Position numbers and translations under genes: made by a program. The notes below the pieces were generated by a model. The model ran no database searches and was not told the origin of the DNA. It saw nothing but the letters and a program-made list of their open reading frames with translations. Below, piece by piece: positions 26,133-35,654 of a DNA stretch of 64,000 nt. The stretch covers positions 248,001-312,000 of the forward strand of contig NZ_JAXIWG010000001.1 of NCBI RefSeq assembly GCF_034652275.1, given 5' to 3'. Origin of the DNA: Yoonia sp034652275 (lineage in GTDB: Bacteria > Pseudomonadota > Alphaproteobacteria > Rhodobacterales > Rhodobacteraceae). Every line of letters starts with the position of its first letter. Positions within the stretch are counted from its first letter, which is position 1.

Positions 26133-27652
26133 TGCAGTGGATCATCCGCCTTCCGTTCTTTGTGGTGCTGATGGGCCTCGGCGCCATCGCCATGCTGCTG
26201 CCTGCCGCGCATGGCGCTGTGGTCAGGGATTTCACCACGATGCGGGTGTTTTTCTACGGGTTTATCCTGTTTTCGGTCCTGACGCTGCTGATCGGTCTGA
26301 CGATGTCGGGCTATGCGCCCAAGAACGTCGCCCGCAGTCAATTGATCGGTCTTCTGGCCGCGTTCTCGGTGCTGCCGATCATGTTCGCGGTGCCGTTCTA
26401 CGAGGCGGTGGGCAACACGACCTTTCTGGACGCCTGGTTCGAAATGGTGTCGAGCTTCACCACCACGGGGGCGACCATCTATGAAGGCGGCGATGATTTG
26501 ACACCATCGCAGCATCTGTGGCGGTCCACCGTTGGCTGGCTCGGTGGCTTGCTGGTCTGGGTGACCGCCGTGTCGATTTTTGCGCCGATGAACCTTGGCG
26601 GGTTCGAGGTGCGCGCGACCGCCGCCGTCGGGCGCGGCACGACAGGGACGTTCACCCAGATCGGCGCCGTGGCCGACCCGTCGGAACGGCTGGTGCGCTA
26701 TACGATGGCATTGACACCGGTCTATGCTGGGCTGACCACCTTGCTCTGGATCGGGCTGATGGTGCTGGGGGAACGTCCCTATATCGCGCTGGCGCATGCG
26801 ATGGCGGTGCTGTCGACCTCGGGCATCACGCCGATTGGCGGGCTTTATTTCGCCGCGTCGGGGTTTCTGGGCGAATTGCTGATCTTTTGCTTTTTCGTCT
26901 TTGCCCTGTCGCGGCTGACCTTTTCGCGCGGGCTGTCGGGGGAACGCAACCAGGGTCTGTGGCGCGACCCTGAATTCATGACGGCACTGGTCCTGATCGG
27001 TCTTGCGACATCGGCACTGTTTCTGCGCCATTTTTTCGGGAACACTGACATTAATGCATCATTCAACCTGCCCGATATGTTCATCGCCTTTTGGGGCACG
27101 CTGTTCACGGTCACGTCTTTTCTGACCACGACGGGCTTTGACTCGCAGTTCTGGGGCGAGGCGACGGACTGGTCGCGCCTGTCCACGCCGGGGCTGTTCC
27201 TGATCGGGCTCGCGTTGATCGGGGGCGGGGTCGCGACAACCGCAGGCGGGGTCAAACTGTTGCGGATCTACGCCCTGTTCCGGCATCTGGAACGCGAACA
27301 GGAACGGCTGCTGTCGCCGTCATCGGTGGGCGGCGGCGGGCGCGATGCACGGCGCATCAGACGGCAGGGGGCCTATATTTCATGGGTTTTCTTCATGCTC
27401 TTCGCGCTCAGCATCGCAGCGGTGATGCTGGCCCTGTCGCTGACCGGCGTCCCGTTCGAGACTGCGATGGTGCTGACGGTTGCGTCCTTGTCGACGACCG
27501 GCCCTTTGGCCGTGGTCGCTGCCGAAAGCCCCATCTCCTATGCGGCCCTGCCAGAGGCCGCCAAGATGATCCTTGCCGCCGCCATGGTGCTGGGCCGGCT
27601 CGAGACGCTGGCGATCATCGCGCTCTTCAACCCCGAGATCTGGCAGCGCTAG
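26132..27652 (+). CDS. trkH: Potassium uptake membrane subunit TrkH
   Basis: Inner-membrane K+ channel of the Trk system, 506 residues and about ten membrane segments. Pore-loop-like repeats are visible: SSFTTTGATIYEG, AVLSTSGITPIGG, SFLTTTGFDSQFWG and ASLSTTGPLAVV, the four selectivity-filter loops of the Trk/Ktr family. Its ATG shares a base with the trkA stop. A 110-base gap then separates it from hfq. Confidence 0.95.
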   Translation: MQWIIRLPFFVVLMGLGAIAMLLPAAHGAVVRDFTTMRVFFYGFILFSVLTLLIGLTMSGYAPKNVARSQLIGLLAAFSVLPIMFAVPFYEAVGNTTFLDAWFEMVSSFTTTGATIYEGGDDLTPSQHLWRSTVGWLGGLLVWVTAVSIFAPMNLGGFEVRATAAVGRGTTGTFTQIGAVADPSERLVRYTMALTPVYAGLTTLLWIGLMVLGERPYIALAHAMAVLSTSGITPIGGLYFAASGFLGELLIFCFFVFALSRLTFSRGLSGERNQGLWRDPEFMTALVLIGLATSALFLRHFFGNTDINASFNLPDMFIAFWGTLFTVTSFLTTTGFDSQFWGEATDWSRLSTPGLFLIGLALIGGGVATTAGGVKLLRIYALFRHLEREQERLLSPSSVGGGGRDARRIRRQGAYISWVFFMLFALSIAAVMLALSLTGVPFETAMVLTVASLSTTGPLAVVAAESPISYAALPEAAKMILAAAMVLGRLETLAIIALFNPEIWQR

Positions 27653-27762
27653 GCTGCAAGCGGCTGATTTTTGGGGCTGGAAACTCTGTTGGCGGCACGA
27701 CATACTGCGGTTGAAACGGGGGGGCCGGTCTGCGGCCACAAGAACAAAAAAAGGGTGTCGTT

Positions 27763-27996
27763 ATGGCCGCCGATAAAGCAAATCTGCAGGATGCGTTTCT
27801 GAACCATGTCCGAAAGACCAAGGTTCCTGTCACGATCTTTCTGGTCAACGGTGTCAAATTGCAGGGGGTGATCACCTGGTTTGACAGCTTCTGCGTGTTG
27901 CTGCGCCGCGATGGTCAATCACAGCTTGTCTACAAAAGCGCGATTTCGACCATCATGCCGGCGCAGCCTATCAGTCTATATGAAGGCGAAGAATAG
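27763..27996 (+). CDS. hfq: RNA chaperone Hfq
   Basis: A 77-residue Sm-fold protein forming a hexamer that binds U-rich 3' ends and promotes small RNA-mRNA pairing. Sm1 runs over LQDAFLNHVRKTKVPVTIFL and GVITWFDSFCVLL; Sm2 is YKSAISTIMP (YKHAIS in E. coli, here Ser for His). AAAAAAAGGG precedes the ATG. Two bases separate it from hflX, the usual hfq-hflX pairing. Relevant to the small RNA candidate near 62.8 kb. Confidence 0.98.
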   Translation: MAADKANLQDAFLNHVRKTKVPVTIFLVNGVKLQGVITWFDSFCVLLRRDGQSQLVYKSAISTIMPAQPISLYEGEE

Positions 27997-27998
27997 CT

Positions 27999-29273
27999 TT
28001 GCTAGAACACGACAAGCCCGTCACGCGGGCCTGGGTGCTGCACCCGGAACTGAAATCCGACCACAGCCGTCGTGCCCCCGCGCCCGCGCTGGCCGAGGCG
28101 GTGGCCTTGGCTGCCGCTTTGCCCGACCTTGACGTGGTCGGTGCCGATATCGTGCGTCTGCCCAAACTGCATGCGGGCAAGCTCTTTGGCAAAGGCAAGA
28201 TCGAGGAACTGCGCGTGGCCTTCGCCGAGGCCAAGGTTGAGCTGGTGCTGGTCGATGGCCCCGTCACACCCGTGCAACAGCGCAACCTTGAAAAGGCATG
28301 GGGGGTCAAACTGCTGGACCGGACCGGCCTGATTTTGGAGATTTTCAGTGACCGCGCGCGCACCTCCGAAGGTGTGTTGCAGGTCGAAATGGCCGCCTTG
28401 TCCTATCAGCGCACGCGACTGGTCCGGGCCTGGACCCACCTTGAACGCCAGCGCGGCGGGCTTGGCTTTGTCGGCGGTCCGGGTGAAACCCAGATCGAGG
28501 CCGACCGCCGCGCCATCGACGACCAGTTGGTGCGCCTGCGCCGCCAGCTGGAAAAAGTGGGCAAAACCCGCGCGCTACATCGCGCGTCGCGCGCCAAGGT
28601 GCCGTTCCCGATTGTCGCGCTTGTCGGCTATACCAACGCGGGCAAATCCACGCTGTTCAACATGCTGACGGGCGCCGATGTGCTGGCCAAGGATATGCTC
28701 TTTGCCACGCTCGACCCCACGATGCGCAAGATCACACTGCCCACGGGTGACGAGATCATCATGTCCGACACGGTGGGTTTCATATCCGACCTGCCGACCG
28801 AACTGGTCGCGGCCTTCCGCGCCACATTGGAGGAAGTGCTGGACGCCGACCTGATCCTGCATATCCGTGACATCAGCCACAACCAGACCGAAGAACAGGC
28901 GCGCGATGTCATGGCGATCCTGCAGAAACTCGGTGTCGCCGAAAACGCGCCCCTGATCGAGGTGTGGAACAAGGTCGATCTGCTCGAAGGCGAAGCCTAT
29001 GAAGGCCGCGTCAATCAGGCCGCGCGCACCGATGACCTTTTTGCCGTCTCCGCGCTCACCGGCGAAGGCATGGCTGCCTTGCTGGCCGCGATCCCCGAAA
29101 AACTGAAAGATCCGCGATCAGAAGCGGTCCTGACCCTGAGCTTCGCCGAAGGCCGCAAACGCGCCTGGTTGTTCGAGGCCGGCATCGTCACCGACGACCA
29201 GCAGACGGACGAGGGCTACCGCATGACAGTGCTGTGGACAGCCCTGCAGCAGGAACGGTTCAACCGCCTTTAA
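27999..29273 (+). CDS. hflX: Ribosome-associated GTPase HflX
   Basis: 424 residues; HflX binds the 50S subunit and splits stalled ribosomes, for example after heat stress. The N-terminal HflX domain (about 1-200) includes RDRTGLILEIF and the glycine-rich GGLGFVGGPGETQIE. The G domain carries G1 GYTNAGKST, G3 DTVGFISDLP and G4 NKVD. It begins with TTG at 27999, two bases after hfq; no better in-frame start is visible. Confidence 0.95.
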   Translation: MLEHDKPVTRAWVLHPELKSDHSRRAPAPALAEAVALAAALPDLDVVGADIVRLPKLHAGKLFGKGKIEELRVAFAEAKVELVLVDGPVTPVQQRNLEKAWGVKLLDRTGLILEIFSDRARTSEGVLQVEMAALSYQRTRLVRAWTHLERQRGGLGFVGGPGETQIEADRRAIDDQLVRLRRQLEKVGKTRALHRASRAKVPFPIVALVGYTNAGKSTLFNMLTGADVLAKDMLFATLDPTMRKITLPTGDEIIMSDTVGFISDLPTELVAAFRATLEEVLDADLILHIRDISHNQTEEQARDVMAILQKLGVAENAPLIEVWNKVDLLEGEAYEGRVNQAARTDDLFAVSALTGEGMAALLAAIPEKLKDPRSEAVLTLSFAEGRKRAWLFEAGIVTDDQQTDEGYRMTVLWTALQQERFNRL

Positions 29274-29315
29274 CATCTTCCGAGCTCAAATATCCCCGCC
29301 GGAGGCATGAAAGTT

Positions 29316-31787
29316 CTATTCCGCGCTTTCCACCGGCACCAGCGTCGTCACACCCACCGCCGCCGCACGGGCCAGATCGGGGTCCAGCGACATCGGGATA
29401 TACTCGCCGCGCCGCCACAATTCGCCCAAGTTGTCGTAATAGCGCGAAAACGGATGGCCGGATTGTCCGGTGGACGAGATGAATACCGAACTGTCGGGAT
29501 CGGCGAAATCATAAACCCCGCGATACCCCGCGGCATGCACGTTCTGGAATGGTGCCGGACCCGTGCCGCGCGTACGCCCGCGCATCAGCGTGTTGTCGCC
29601 GCCGCTGGTGGATTGGCGGATATTGACGATCCAGCTCAGAATCGGGGTCGTGCCCAGAACTGGATGGTCATGCGTCGCCTCATGCGCGTCGCCCCAGCGC
29701 ACGGCCTCGATCGCGGTGCCGTGGTTTTCAGTGATCCAGATCAGCGCCTCGTCCAGCGCCTGACGGGCAATATCCGAACAGGTCTCGACGGGGGCAGATT
29801 GGATCACGTCGCACCAGACGGAGGCACCGTCGATGTCGCGGAAAATCCGTTCCAGAAACACAGGGTCCAGATGGGTGAATTCGGCGGCGAGCGGCCCCAG
29901 TTCGTCGCGGATCACCCGCGCCTGAAAGGCCCGCGCCCAGGCGGCATAGATCAGCGGTTCGGGCAGATGTTCGTTCATCTCGCCGTTCCACGCGGCCAGC
30001 AGTTCCAGCGCGATCTGGCGGCGCCGTTCGGGCGTGCCGTCGGGGGCGGCATCGCCTGTAAACCACAGATCGGCCCCCATGAAGGTCAACAGTGTGCGGG
30101 CGGTGAAACTGACGGTATCCAGCTGCGCTTCGATGAAACTGTCGCGGGTATGCACCTCGCGCGCCTGCATCAACCGCCGCCAGCGGATCACGCGCTGGGT
30201 GTCGCCCCAGTCGAAGGAGACATGGCGCGGAAAGGGGCGGTCGATCATCTTGTTGTTGGTATTGCCGACGATCCCGCCTTCGGGGTTCACGAAACGGGGA
30301 TTCTCGGCATAGGCAAACATGCCCTGCCAGCGGTTTTGCGGCAGATAGCCGAAACTGGGATAGCGGCCTTGGCTTTGGTGGTTCGCGTCGCGGATCGGCA
30401 TCGCGCCGATGGTCTGCATCGCCACGCGGTTGCGGTCAGCCAGCGTGATGTTCTGCGCGGGTGCCACATGCAATTCACCGGCCTCGACGGCCTGATCCAC
30501 GTTGCGCGCGCGCATCAGCGCCATGGCGGCCGACATCGACGTGTCCGACGGCGACAAGGCGGTCCAGCCAATGGCGGTGACATGGCCGGGGGGCGTGATC
30601 GTGCCCAGATCGAACTGATTGGGCGGCATCACCGGCCCGTTTTCGGTCCAGCGCAGGCGGATCGTGACGGCGGGCGCGTCCTTGACCGTGATGATACTGT
30701 CGCGGCTGCGAAAGCTCTGCCAGCCGTCAAGGCCACGGTATTCGTCGGGGTTGGCGGGGTTCACCTCTTCCAGAAACACGTCCTGATCGTCGACATTGGC
30801 CGTGGTCAGCCCCCAGCCCAGATTGACGCTGCGGCCTGTCAGGATTACGGGCACGCCGGGAATGGTGCCTCCGATCACGCCGCCGTCCTCTAGTTCGAGC
30901 CGCGCCAGAAACCAGATGCTGGGCGCGGTCAGCCCCAGATGCGGGTCATTGGCCAGCAGGGTCGATCCTGTCGCCGACCGCGTGGCATTGGCGGCCCATG
31001 CGTTCGACGCCCCCGCAAAGGCACGCGGCGGCACCGGCATCAACGGATCATAGGCCATGCGGGTGCTGGGCTGGTTCGGGGTGACACCCGGCACCAGTTC
31101 GGCGAATGACGGCAAGGCCGCGACGCCGCTGCTGGGATCATCGGGCAGGATATCGCGCAGCCGGTCCTGACTGACGACCAGCGACACGCGCGCGCGCAGC
31201 ACCTCGTTTTCAAGGCTTGATGTCAGTTGCAGCGCCATCAGCTTCAGGATCGCGATGGAATCGGCGGGCTGCCAAGGGGCAACGGGATGGTTGAACAGCC
31301 ACATTTCGGGCGCACCACGGCCCAAGGCGCCTTTGTTCACCTCTTCGAGCCATGTGTTCACGCCATCGGCGTAAGCCTCGAGTGCGGCCAGCGTTTGCGC
31401 GTCCTGTGCCGCGACCGAGGCTGTGGCGGCAGTGTAGAGGTCATAGCGCCGCAGCACCTCGTCAATGCCAAGGGTGCGGGTGCCATAAAGCTCTGACAGC
31501 CGCCCTTGCACGGTGCGGCGCAGCATCGTCATCTGCCACAGTCGGTCCTGCGCATGGGCATAGCCAAGGCCAAAGAACACATCCGCGTCCGTCGCGCCGA
31601 AGATATGCGGCACATTGGCGTTGTCGCGTACGATTTCCAAAGGCGCTGTGATGCCCGCGACCTCGGCGGTGGCGTTATAGTCGGGCAGGGACCTTGTGGC
31701 GAAATACCAGGCCAGCACACCGGCCGCGACCACCAGCACGATCAGCGCGGTGGTCAGTCGGACAGCCCAGCGAAACAGCTTGATCAT
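29316..31787 (-). CDS. Penicillin acylase family protein (Ntn hydrolase)
   Basis: An 823-residue Ntn-type amidohydrolase precursor. An N-terminal membrane anchor/signal (residues about 8-30) leads to the alpha-chain region (VPHIFGATDADVFFGLGYAHAQDRLWQM). The likely autocleavage nucleophile is Ser261 in AGASNAWA, followed by ANDPHLGL, so mature alpha and beta chains of about 23 and 60 kDa are expected in the periplasm. Relatives cleave beta-lactam side chains, cyclic lipopeptides or acyl-homoserine lactones; the substrate cannot be read from sequence. It follows livM on the same strand after a hairpin, so it may be a separate unit. Confidence 0.92.
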   Translation of the reverse strand: MIKLFRWAVRLTTALIVLVVAAGVLAWYFATRSLPDYNATAEVAGITAPLEIVRDNANVPHIFGATDADVFFGLGYAHAQDRLWQMTMLRRTVQGRLSELYGTRTLGIDEVLRRYDLYTAATASVAAQDAQTLAALEAYADGVNTWLEEVNKGALGRGAPEMWLFNHPVAPWQPADSIAILKLMALQLTSSLENEVLRARVSLVVSQDRLRDILPDDPSSGVAALPSFAELVPGVTPNQPSTRMAYDPLMPVPPRAFAGASNAWAANATRSATGSTLLANDPHLGLTAPSIWFLARLELEDGGVIGGTIPGVPVILTGRSVNLGWGLTTANVDDQDVFLEEVNPANPDEYRGLDGWQSFRSRDSIITVKDAPAVTIRLRWTENGPVMPPNQFDLGTITPPGHVTAIGWTALSPSDTSMSAAMALMRARNVDQAVEAGELHVAPAQNITLADRNRVAMQTIGAMPIRDANHQSQGRYPSFGYLPQNRWQGMFAYAENPRFVNPEGGIVGNTNNKMIDRPFPRHVSFDWGDTQRVIRWRRLMQAREVHTRDSFIEAQLDTVSFTARTLLTFMGADLWFTGDAAPDGTPERRRQIALELLAAWNGEMNEHLPEPLIYAAWARAFQARVIRDELGPLAAEFTHLDPVFLERIFRDIDGASVWCDVIQSAPVETCSDIARQALDEALIWITENHGTAIEAVRWGDAHEATHDHPVLGTTPILSWIVNIRQSTSGGDNTLMRGRTRGTGPAPFQNVHAAGYRGVYDFADPDSSVFISSTGQSGHPFSRYYDNLGELWRRGEYIPMSLDPDLARAAAVGVTTLVPVESAE

Positions 31788-31805
31788 GCTTTACCCCATT
31801 CAATT

Positions 31806-31831
31806 CCCCCGCCTTTCTATCAAGGCGGGGG
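31806..31831 (-). terminator. GC-rich hairpin after livM
   Basis: CCCCCGCCTT (31806-31815), loop TCTATC, AAGGCGGGGG (31822-31831): a perfect 10-bp stem, 11 bases past the livM stop and 18 bases before the acylase start. No T-run follows on the minus strand, so it may be a weak or Rho-assisted terminator or an mRNA 3'-end stabiliser. Confidence 0.5.
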
Positions 31832-31842
31832 CCAAGAACAAG

Positions 31843-33147
31843 TCAGCGTTCGGGGATCAACCCGCGCGGGCTGAACCGCAGCACGATCAGCATCAAAAGG
31901 CCCATGGTCAGCAGGCGCATATGGGCAGCGGCGTCGATCATGCGTGTCTGCAAGGCGCTGCCATCTTCCAGCCCGCTTGACAAAAGCTGCATCAGCGCAA
32001 GGCCCATCGGTTCCACCTGCACCCATAGCCACCAGATCAGGATACCGCCCAGAACGGCCCCGAAATTGTTGCCCGATCCGCCGACGATCACCATGACCCA
32101 GACAAGGAAGGTAAAGCGCAAGGGCTGATAACTGCCGGGCGTCAACTGGCCGTCGAGTGTCGTCATCATCGCGCCCGCGACACCGCAGATGGCCGAGCCG
32201 AGGATGAAGATCTGCAAATGCCGTGCCGTTACATCCTTACCCATCGCGCGGGCGGCGGTCTCGTTGTCGCGGATCGCGCGCATCATGCGGCCCCACGGGC
32301 TTTTCAGCGCCATTTGCGCCATCCAGAGCAGGATCAGCAGGACCACGACGAACAGGCCCGCATAGGCCAGTTTTGTATAGATCCCCGACGCTGTGACGGG
32401 GTTCATACCCAGACTCAGCGCGCGTTCGACAAAGGCAGGGTCTTGCTGCAACTCGATCTCGAAGGGCACAGGCCGTGGCAAGCCGATGACATTCTTGACG
32501 CCGCGCGACAGCCAGTCCTCGTTTTTCAGAACGGCGATGATGATTTCCGCAATGCCAAGCGTTGCAATCGCTAGATAGTCGGACCGCAGGCCGAGCGCCG
32601 TCTTGCCGATGATCCATGCCGCCCCCGCCGCCAGCAGACCACCCACAGGCCAAGACAGCAACACGGGCAGGTTAAGACCGCCGATATTGCCGCTGATGGA
32701 CGGGTTGATCGCCTCTACGGCAGCAACACCCGAATCGAAAACAGCGCGGTAAACGAAGAAGCCTGCGATCAGGATCGCCAGCGTCGTCAGTGTGCGCAGG
32801 CGCCCCGCAGCCATCCGGCTTTGCGCAAGGATGGCACCGACCACGGTTGCCGCCCCAAGCAGAAGCCCGATCACGATATTCAGGCCGCCCGCGGCCCATG
32901 CCCCCGGTGTCGGCGGGGTGGAGATCAGCACGGCGGCCAGACCGCCGAGGGCCACAAACCCCATCACCCCGATGTTGAAGAGGCCGGCAAAGCCCCATTG
33001 CAGGTTGACGCCCAGCGCCATGATCGCGGAAATCAGCCCCATGTTCAGGATCAACAGGGCAGAGTTCCAGCCCTGCACGATCCCCGTTCCGATCATCAAA
33101 AGTGCGACGAAACCGAACAGCAGCGGGGTGCGGATAGCGGGGTTCAT
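31843..33147 (-). CDS. livM: Branched-chain amino acid ABC transporter permease LivM
   Basis: 434 residues, about ten membrane segments, inner-membrane permease forming the channel with LivH. The motif MNLQWGFAGLFNIGVMGF-like region near residue 50 and the C-terminal SPWGRMMRAIRDNETAARAMGKDV (EAA-like cytoplasmic loop that contacts the ATPases) identify it. It overlaps livH by four bases (ATGA). Last gene of the liv operon. Longer than E. coli LivM by an insertion in the middle third (around residues 120-160). Confidence 0.93.
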   Translation of the reverse strand: MNPAIRTPLLFGFVALLMIGTGIVQGWNSALLILNMGLISAIMALGVNLQWGFAGLFNIGVMGFVALGGLAAVLISTPPTPGAWAAGGLNIVIGLLLGAATVVGAILAQSRMAAGRLRTLTTLAILIAGFFVYRAVFDSGVAAVEAINPSISGNIGGLNLPVLLSWPVGGLLAAGAAWIIGKTALGLRSDYLAIATLGIAEIIIAVLKNEDWLSRGVKNVIGLPRPVPFEIELQQDPAFVERALSLGMNPVTASGIYTKLAYAGLFVVVLLILLWMAQMALKSPWGRMMRAIRDNETAARAMGKDVTARHLQIFILGSAICGVAGAMMTTLDGQLTPGSYQPLRFTFLVWVMVIVGGSGNNFGAVLGGILIWWLWVQVEPMGLALMQLLSSGLEDGSALQTRMIDAAAHMRLLTMGLLMLIVLRFSPRGLIPER

Positions 33148-34154
33148 ACGGATTTCCCTTTGAACAGGCCGGTCGGCTTGAACAGCAAGACCACGATCAG
33201 GATCGCAAAGCTGACGGCAAATTTATAGTCGGTCGACATAAGCTGGAGCAGACCCTCGGGGGCCATATCCTCGGGGACGAGGTAAGCCACAACGCGCCGC
33301 CATGCATAGGTCACGGTGACCTCGCTGAAGGCGATGACGAACCCGCCCGCGATGGCGCCCAAGGGGCTGCCAAGCCCGCCCACGATGGCCGCCGCAAAGA
33401 TCGGCAACAGCAGCTGGAAATAGGTGAAGGCTTTGAAGGACTTATCAAGCCCGTAAAGCACACCCGCCGTGGTGGCGAGGGCTGCAACGATCATCCACGT
33501 CACCTTGACCACCCAGTCGGGGTTGATGCCCGACAGCAGTGCCAGATCTTCATTGTCGGAAAAGGCGCGCATGGATTTGCCAGTGCGGGTCTTGTTGAGG
33601 AACCAGAACAACAGGGCCATGGCGAACAGGGCCACGACAACGGTAATGACCTGTGTGGTGCGGATTGCGAGTCCCTCGGCCAAGCCTGTCGCGTCACGGA
33701 AACCGCGCGCGGTCACGACGAAGCGTTCGCCATCGGCGAAATTGACGTCACCCACACCGATGATGAAACGCACGATGCCGTTCATAATGAACATCACACC
33801 CATCGACACGATCACAAGAATCACAGGGGCCGCTTTCTTGGTGCGGTAGAATTTGTAGACTGCCCAGTCGGTGCCAAGCAGCAGCAGACAGGTGACCGCG
33901 ATCCCGAGGGGCAGGGCGATCAGCGCGGTGGGCAGCGGGCCGAATGTGATACCAGCGGCGATCAGGGCATTGGTGCCGATGATCGTGATGGCGGTGCCAA
34001 AGGCCATGGTGTCGCCATGGGCAAAGTTCGAAAACCGCAAGATCCCGTAGATCAGCGTGACCCCCAGCGCGCCCAGCGCCAGTTGCGCGCCATAGGCAAG
34101 GCCCGGCACGATGACGAAATTGGCCAGCACGACGATGGCGTTGAGAAAATCCAT
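33144..34154 (-). CDS. livH: Branched-chain amino acid ABC transporter permease LivH
   Basis: 336 residues, about eight membrane segments. LivH-type features: GAQLALGALGVTLIYGILRFSNFAHGD at the N-terminus and KTRTGKSMRAFSDNEDLALLSGI, the cytoplasmic coupling loop. Partner of LivM in the channel. It lies five bases after livF and overlaps livM (ATGA). Confidence 0.94.
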   Translation of the reverse strand: MDFLNAIVVLANFVIVPGLAYGAQLALGALGVTLIYGILRFSNFAHGDTMAFGTAITIIGTNALIAAGITFGPLPTALIALPLGIAVTCLLLLGTDWAVYKFYRTKKAAPVILVIVSMGVMFIMNGIVRFIIGVGDVNFADGERFVVTARGFRDATGLAEGLAIRTTQVITVVVALFAMALLFWFLNKTRTGKSMRAFSDNEDLALLSGINPDWVVKVTWMIVAALATTAGVLYGLDKSFKAFTYFQLLLPIFAAAIVGGLGSPLGAIAGGFVIAFSEVTVTYAWRRVVAYLVPEDMAPEGLLQLMSTDYKFAVSFAILIVVLLFKPTGLFKGKSV

Positions 34155-34159
34155 ATCCC

Positions 34160-34873
34160 TTATCCCCCCAAAAAGCTGCGGCGGACTTCGGGATCGGCCA
34201 GCAATTCCTTGCCCGTGCCGGTATGGGCGTTGCGGCCCTGCACCAGCACATAGGCTTTGTCTGCAATTTCAAGCGCTTGGCGCGCGTTCTGTTCGACCAT
34301 CAGGATCGGGATACCGGTGCGGGCGACCTCGATGATGCGGTCGAACAATTCGTCCATCACGATCGGGCTGACGCCCGCGGTCGGTTCATCCAGCATCAGG
34401 ACCTTGGGCTTGGTCATCAGTGCGCGGCCCACGGCGACCTGCTGGCGTTGACCGCCCGACAATTCGCCCGCGGCCTGATGGCGCTTTTCTTTCAGGATCG
34501 GGAACAGGTCGTAGACCTGCGCCATCGTATCGCTGAAATCGTCGCGGCGGATGAAGGCGCCCATCTCGAGGTTCTCTTCCACCGTCATCGAGGTGAAGAT
34601 GTTGGAGGTCTGCGGCACAAAGCCCATGCCCTTGACCACGCGCTGTTGCGGGGTGAGGTGGGTGATATCCTCGCCGTCCAGCCGCACAGCACCGCTGTTC
34701 ACGTTCAGCATGCCGAACACGGCTTTCATCGCGGTGGATTTGCCTGCGCCATTGGGGCCGACGATTACGGCGATTTCGCCTTTTTCGACCGCGATGGTGC
34801 AGCCGTGCAGAATATCGGGGCCCTTGCCATAACCGCCGGTCATGGAGTCGCCAATCAGGAAAGGTTCGCTCAC
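34160..34873 (-). CDS. livF: Branched-chain amino acid ABC transporter ATP-binding protein LivF
   Basis: 237 residues, cytoplasmic ATPase. Walker A GPNGAGKST, signature LSGGQRQQVAVGRAL, Walker B VLMLDEPTAGVSP and the LivF-typical MVEQNARQALEIADKAYVLVQGR. It starts with GTG at 34873, overlapping the stop of the upstream 52-residue gene (GTGA). Works with LivG on the LivHM channel. Confidence 0.95.
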   Translation of the reverse strand: MSEPFLIGDSMTGGYGKGPDILHGCTIAVEKGEIAVIVGPNGAGKSTAMKAVFGMLNVNSGAVRLDGEDITHLTPQQRVVKGMGFVPQTSNIFTSMTVEENLEMGAFIRRDDFSDTMAQVYDLFPILKEKRHQAAGELSGGQRQQVAVGRALMTKPKVLMLDEPTAGVSPIVMDELFDRIIEVARTGIPILMVEQNARQALEIADKAYVLVQGRNAHTGTGKELLADPEVRRSFLGG

Positions 34874-35028
34874 GGGTTCACATACTCCGCAAGGAAGGGC
34901 GCGTAGCCGGTCAAGGTGTCACGCATCAGCGCCTGTTCGGCGGCGTCGGCGTGGTTTTGATAGATGTAGTAGAAGGTGCCGGCAGAGCCGATGACGGCCC
35001 CCAACAGAATGGTCAGCAGGAATTTCAT
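34870..35028 (-). CDS. Small membrane protein (52 residues) inside the liv operon
   Basis: Starts MKFLLTILLGAVIGSAGTFY, a hydrophobic N-terminus that is either one membrane span or a signal anchor. A polar tail of about 30 residues follows, rich in Asp, Glu and aromatic residues (YYIYQNHADAAEQ, then TGYAPFLAEYVNP). AAGGACG lies upstream of the ATG and the stop overlaps the livF GTG (GTGA), so it is translated with the transporter. No homologue recognised. It could modulate or stabilise the Liv permease, which is a guess from location. Confidence 0.7.
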   Translation of the reverse strand: MKFLLTILLGAVIGSAGTFYYIYQNHADAAEQALMRDTLTGYAPFLAEYVNP

Positions 35029-35057
35029 CGCAATTCGTCCTTATGTCGCGAAATCAA

Positions 35058-35654
35058 CTAAGCTTCGATTTCAATTGCGGCCAAAAAATCATCGTGAAGC
35101 GAGCGGTGCATGTCAGTGAACTGTGACCCGATGCTGAATGTGATCAATTGCATGGTCCTGTTCTTCGAGGTGTAGATCGCATTGGCGAAAACGACTGGCA
35201 GGCCGTTGATCGCAACATGATAGACGATCGTTTCAACCGGAATCTCGGAAACGCGCGATTCGAAAACGTCGATCACAACAACATCGCTGGGGCGAACGGC
35301 GGCGGCGGCGGCCGCGTTCTCGATCACGATGTCGCGCATGAAGTGCAGGGTCAACCCGTCGACAGTGCCCAGTTCCTCGACGATCATCTGGCCATAGTGC
35401 CGGTCGTCAAAGCGATAAGCGGCCGTGATTTCGGCGGTTTGCGGCGGGATATTCCGCCAGCCATCGGCAAGGCCGCAAAATTCCACACGCTGCACGATCA
35501 GATCGCAGCCCGTGTCATCCCTATCGGCAAAACGCCATGTTCCATCGTCCAAAAGGGTGACTGTCCGCCCGTCAACCATCGCCCGGCTGATGACGGTCTG
35601 CGATGATGCAAGGCTTGGCAAGATGGCCAGAATGACAACAGCAAACCACCGCAT
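35058..35654 (-). CDS. Secreted protein of unknown function within the liv operon
   Basis: 198 residues. A signal peptide (MRWFAVVILAILPSLASSQ, cleavage after about residue 19) leads to a mature domain opening with a beta-strand motif RTVTLLDDGTWRFAD, then two cysteines (about residues 49 and 60, DTGCDLIVQRVEFCG) that could form a disulfide. Secondary structure looks alpha/beta. Its ATG shares a base with the livG stop (TGATG), so it is an operon member, between LivG and the 52-residue protein. Function not recognised; a periplasmic accessory of the transporter is possible. Confidence 0.75.
   Translation of the reverse strand: MRWFAVVILAILPSLASSQTVISRAMVDGRTVTLLDDGTWRFADRDDTGCDLIVQRVEFCGLADGWRNIPPQTAEITAAYRFDDRHYGQMIVEELGTVDGLTLHFMRDIVIENAAAAAAVRPSDVVVIDVFESRVSEIPVETIVYHVAINGLPVVFANAIYTSKNRTMQLITFSIGSQFTDMHRSLHDDFLAAIEIEA

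Noticed and set aside
29307..30893. Long plus-strand frame of 528 codons
   Set aside because: Shadow of the penicillin acylase gene on the opposite strand; composition is dominated by Arg, His and Gly, as is usual for such shadows.
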